Positions 61,549 through 64,000 of a stretch of 64,000 nt of DNA are shown here, in pieces (positions within the stretch are counted from its first letter, which is position 1; every line of letters starts with the position of its first letter). Under the pieces are notes generated by a model. The model did not search any database, was not told the origin of the DNA, and saw nothing but the letters and a program-made list of their open reading frames with translations. Source of the DNA: Syntrophus sp. (in: bacteria) (lineage in GTDB: Bacteria; Desulfobacterota; Syntrophorhabdia; Syntrophorhabdales; Syntrophorhabdaceae). A program made the translations under genes and the position numbers. Location of the stretch: the NCBI GenBank assembly GCA_013824835.1, contig PNOM01000005.1:1-64000 (forward strand). Reading direction: 5' to 3'.

Positions 61549-62282
61549 CTCTTGCAGTATTCATAGAGGATTATTGAGAGTATTACAAGGGGGGTTGTTT
61601 CAGACCTGAAGATGTTTTCTCCTAATGTACAGGTGACAAAACCGTTTTCTTTCAGCCATTCTATCTCCAGCTCTTCAATGCCGCCTTCAGGACCGATAAT
61701 AATGCATATCTCTCCCTCAACCTGAGAGTAGATAAGGTCTTTCATGGACCGAACCTTCTCTCTTTCGTAAAAGGCCCAACGGTTTTCGATATGGTCAATA
61801 TGGGACAAAATGCCCCTGAGGGGTGTTGGTTCGATCACCTCGGGAATGGTGAATCTGCCCGACTGACGGGACGCTTCTATGGTAATCCGCCGCCACCGGT
61901 CAAATTTCTCCTTTTCTTTTTCCTCGAATCTGACAACGGTTCGTTTAAAAAGCACGGGAAGGATCTTTTCAACCCCTAATTCCGTTGCCTTTTCCATGAG
62001 CCAATCCATGCGGGGACCCTTGATAGGACTTACACAGAGGGTAACCTTCGGTCTTTTTTCTTCCGGTCGATGCTCTGCATCAAGGACCTGAAGGTAGAGC
62101 TCCTTCCCTTTTATATTATTGATAACACAGCGATAGAGATACCCTTTACCATCGATAAGGTCTATCCTCTCACCCACTGCCTTTCGAAGAACGGTGACTA
62201 TGTACTTGTACATGGGGCCTGCAAGGAGGGCCATGCCGTTTTTTATCTTAAGTTTATCTACAAAAACTCTTCTGATTTCCAT
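61545..62282 (-). CDS. rsmE: 16S rRNA m3U1498 methyltransferase
   Basis: 245 residues, SPOUT-class enzyme. The N-terminal PUA-like part is followed by the knotted domain: 'LCVSPIKGPRMDWLMEKATE', 'LGVEKILPVLFKRTVVRF', 'ASRQSGRFTIPEV', 'IIGPEGGIEELEIEWLKENG' and 'TLGENIFRSETTPLVILSII'. Methylates N3 of U1498 in the small-subunit rRNA. Two bases separate it from the HD nuclease gene. Confidence 0.95.
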   Translation of the reverse strand: MEIRRVFVDKLKIKNGMALLAGPMYKYIVTVLRKAVGERIDLIDGKGYLYRCVINNIKGKELYLQVLDAEHRPEEKRPKVTLCVSPIKGPRMDWLMEKATELGVEKILPVLFKRTVVRFEEKEKEKFDRWRRITIEASRQSGRFTIPEVIEPTPLRGILSHIDHIENRWAFYEREKVRSMKDLIYSQVEGEICIIIGPEGGIEELEIEWLKENGFVTCTLGENIFRSETTPLVILSIILYEYCKR

Positions 62283-62284
62283 GT

Positions 62285-63244
62285 TTACCCTTCCGGAAGC
62301 TTATAAAAAAAAGATTCATACAGCCTGTGAAACTCCGACCACCGCTCATTTTCCATATTCTCTTTCATGTGCTCCTTGACGCCCATAACCTTGGCATCGA
62401 GGTTATCAAGGTAATGGACTATAAGGGCCTCTACACACATGGGCTTTTTGGGTGATCCCCACTCCTCGACTCCATGATGGCTGACAATAATATGAGTGAG
62501 AATATCTCCGATCTCTTGAGGGAAACCCTCAATTTCTTTAATCAATCCCTCCAGCATCATTACTCCGAGGGCGATATGTCCGAGGAGCCGGCCTTTATCC
62601 GAATACTTGAATCCCCCTTTCAACTCCAGTTCCTCAATCTTGCCGATATCATGGAGCAGACTTCCTGCGATAATCACATCCCTGTTTCCGCCCACAACCG
62701 TTGCTGTATGGATGCCCATCCGCGCCATGGAAAGGGAGTGCTCGATAAGTCCTCCTATATACACGTGGTGTACCCCTACGGATGCAGGAAAAAGAAAGAA
62801 CTTCTCAAACATATCTTTTCTCTTCTCAAGGGCTGAAAAGAGTGACCGTACATGAGGATTTTTTATTCCGTCCACCAGTTCCCTGTAGGTCTCCATAAAC
62901 TGCCCGTTTCCTCCTTCCGGTGAAGGATAAAATTCCTTTATGCCTTCAAGGGGGAGCCCTTCTGCAACCCGCCTGATATCGGTAATGGTTAGCTGAGGTT
63001 TCTGCTGGTAAAGTCTTGCCCTGGATTTGACATACACAAGATCATTTTTTTCAAAAAGCGTACTCAGCTCATCGACCCGGTCCCAGATTTTACCTTCAAT
63101 AGTACCTGTCTTGTCGCGGAGTCCCACGCTCATATACCGGGTATTGTTCCTGCTCGAAAAGATCCCCTTCTTGACCACAATAAAGAAATCGTTTACCTCA
63201 GTCTGCTCATTCTGGATATCACTGACATATTTCACCTTCTTCAT
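62285..63244 (-). CDS. YhaM-like 3'-5' exoribonuclease (OB plus HD domain)
   Basis: 319 residues. An OB-fold nucleic-acid domain ('MSVGLRDKTGTIEGKIWDRV', 'YVKSRARLYQQKPQLTITDI') precedes an HD domain with 'GLIEHSLSMARMGIHTAT', 'AGSLLHDIGKIEELELKGGF' and 'IIVSHHGVEEWGSPKKPMCV'. The layout is that of YhaM/CBF1, 3'-5' RNA and ssDNA exonucleases. The start overlaps the thiL stop by 4 bp. Confidence 0.9.
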   Translation of the reverse strand: MKKVKYVSDIQNEQTEVNDFFIVVKKGIFSSRNNTRYMSVGLRDKTGTIEGKIWDRVDELSTLFEKNDLVYVKSRARLYQQKPQLTITDIRRVAEGLPLEGIKEFYPSPEGGNGQFMETYRELVDGIKNPHVRSLFSALEKRKDMFEKFFLFPASVGVHHVYIGGLIEHSLSMARMGIHTATVVGGNRDVIIAGSLLHDIGKIEELELKGGFKYSDKGRLLGHIALGVMMLEGLIKEIEGFPQEIGDILTHIIVSHHGVEEWGSPKKPMCVEALIVHYLDNLDAKVMGVKEHMKENMENERWSEFHRLYESFFYKLPEG

Positions 63245-64000
63245 GAAACAGCTCCGAAATGTTCATAACCTTTTGACGTAATCTTCATCGCCTGTCCTTT
63301 ATTAAAGAGCTTCACACCCCTGCCTTTTACTACCCTGCCAATAACGGAAAGGGGAAAGCCCTTTTTGCGTACTTCCTCGACCAGCCCGAGCCTTGACTCC
63401 GGAAAGGTGAAGAGGAACTGATAATCTTCTCCTCCCGCAAGGGCAAGGTTCTCTTTTTTCGCCCTTATTATATCACGGGGAATGGGCACTTGTTCAAAAT
63501 ATATATGGGCGCCCTTCCTGCTTTCCTTCATCATCCTTTCAAGGTCAATGATCAGTCCGTCGCTTATATCCATCATGGCAACAGGAATGTTGTAATGGAC
63601 CAGTTCTTTCCATGCCTCAAGGGGGGGCTTCGGGTTCACATATCTCTGAATAAACCTGTTTCTTTTCCCGCCATGAAACCCGTTTTTTAGGAGGTAAAGG
63701 CCGTAGGCGCTCTCCCCGAGCCATCCCGTAACCCCTATTAAATCACCTTCCATGGCCTTATCCCTTCCGAGATAATCTGTGCCCGTTTGTTTGCCCACCA
63801 TGGAGACATCGATAAAAAAATCGTTTTTTGCTGCCGATGTATCGCCCCCCAGGAGGCGTATATCGAACTCCCCGGCGGCCTGCATGATTCCACTGTAGAG
63901 GCTCCGGATATCCTTGCGGGACATATGCTCCGGTATGCCTATGGTAACAAGAAAGTAGAGGGGCAGGGCGCCCATGGAGAGTATATCCGATGCGTTGACG
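63241..64000 (-). CDS. thiL: Thiamine-monophosphate kinase, 5' end beyond window
   Basis: The coding frame runs to the window edge (64000), so the N-terminus is missing. Visible ThiL text: 'VNASDILSMGALPLYFLVTI', 'LLGGDTSAAKNDFFIDVSM', 'GVTGWLGESAYGLYLL' and 'VAMMDISDGLIIDLERMM'. It phosphorylates thiamine monophosphate to the active diphosphate, the cofactor of IlvB among others. The visible ATG 63975 is internal. Overlaps the nuclease gene by 4 bp. Confidence 0.93.
   Translation of the reverse strand, partial: VNASDILSMGALPLYFLVTIGIPEHMSRKDIRSLYSGIMQAAGEFDIRLLGGDTSAAKNDFFIDVSMVGKQTGTDYLGRDKAMEGDLIGVTGWLGESAYGLYLLKNGFHGGKRNRFIQRYVNPKPPLEAWKELVHYNIPVAMMDISDGLIIDLERMMKESRKGAHIYFEQVPIPRDIIRAKKENLALAGGEDYQFLFTFPESRLGLVEEVRKKGFPLSVIGRVVKGRGVKLFNKGQAMKITSKGYEHFGAVS

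Overview
The window reads as a chromosomal segment of an anaerobic Gram-negative bacterium, most probably a deltaproteobacterium-like (Desulfobacterota) lineage of the Syntrophorhabdus/Geobacter type. This is inferred from the ilvB-ilvN-ilvC-psd-pssA gene order, a multihaem c3-like cytochrome with ResB/CcsA assembly proteins, a TRAP transporter, a Wsp-type chemosensory operon, many outer-membrane and lipoprotein signatures, and a probable selenoprotein. No phage, plasmid or CRISPR functions were seen. Accessory traces are limited to a decayed transposase, several dispersed repeat families and small inverted-repeat elements.

Layout. 1-2.4 kb: transposase remnant, a tRNA-dihydrouridine synthase and a repeat-bearing lipoprotein. 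2.4-7.5 kb: decayed Fis-type HTH fragment, then ydcH-like, ilvB, ilvN, ilvC, psd and pssA as one tightly packed operon for branched-chain amino acids and phosphatidylethanolamine. 7.5-12.6 kb: two HAD proteins, secA and argJ, ending in a 312-bp inverted-repeat element. 12.9-23.9 kb: a complete Wsp-like chemosensory operon (two receptors, CheW, CheR-TPR, WspD-type CheW, CheA-REC, CheB) whose output is a WspR-type receiver joined to a PP2C/SpoIIE phosphatase, not a GGDEF diguanylate cyclase. 24-31 kb: lipoprotein, a hidden SelW-like selenoprotein read through UGA, a GAF histidine kinase, VanZ-like, Nudix, metallopeptidase and beta-CASP nuclease genes. 31.5-34.8 kb: FecR, lipoprotein/OmpA (split at a C8 tract) and CHASE2-HD-GYP. 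34.9-37.1 kb: efflux adaptor and ABC ATPase without a permease, then tRNA-Asn. 37.6-43 kb: histone-deacetylase-like protein, and an operon of cytochrome, ResB, CcsA, a small protein and an IHF-like protein, then a GalT-like protein. 43.3-46.7 kb: divergently arranged TRAP transporter genes. 46.8-47.4 kb: tRNA-Gly and tRNA-Cys with local duplications. 47.4-49.9 kb: exported protein, YjbQ, IscU and an IscS-like protein lacking the PLP lysine. 50-54.8 kb: two-component system, DegP-like protease and a lone GspF/PilC. 54.8-64 kb: bioB, trmFO, topA, dprA, a DUF218-like protein, RDD, rsmE, YhaM-like nuclease and thiL (cut by the window edge).

The most notable items are the Wsp-type pathway rewired to a PP2C phosphatase, the SelW-like selenoprotein with a recognisable bacterial SECIS hairpin, the IscS homologue with Gln in place of the Schiff-base Lys, and a repeat family that sits almost exclusively at convergent gene 3' ends.
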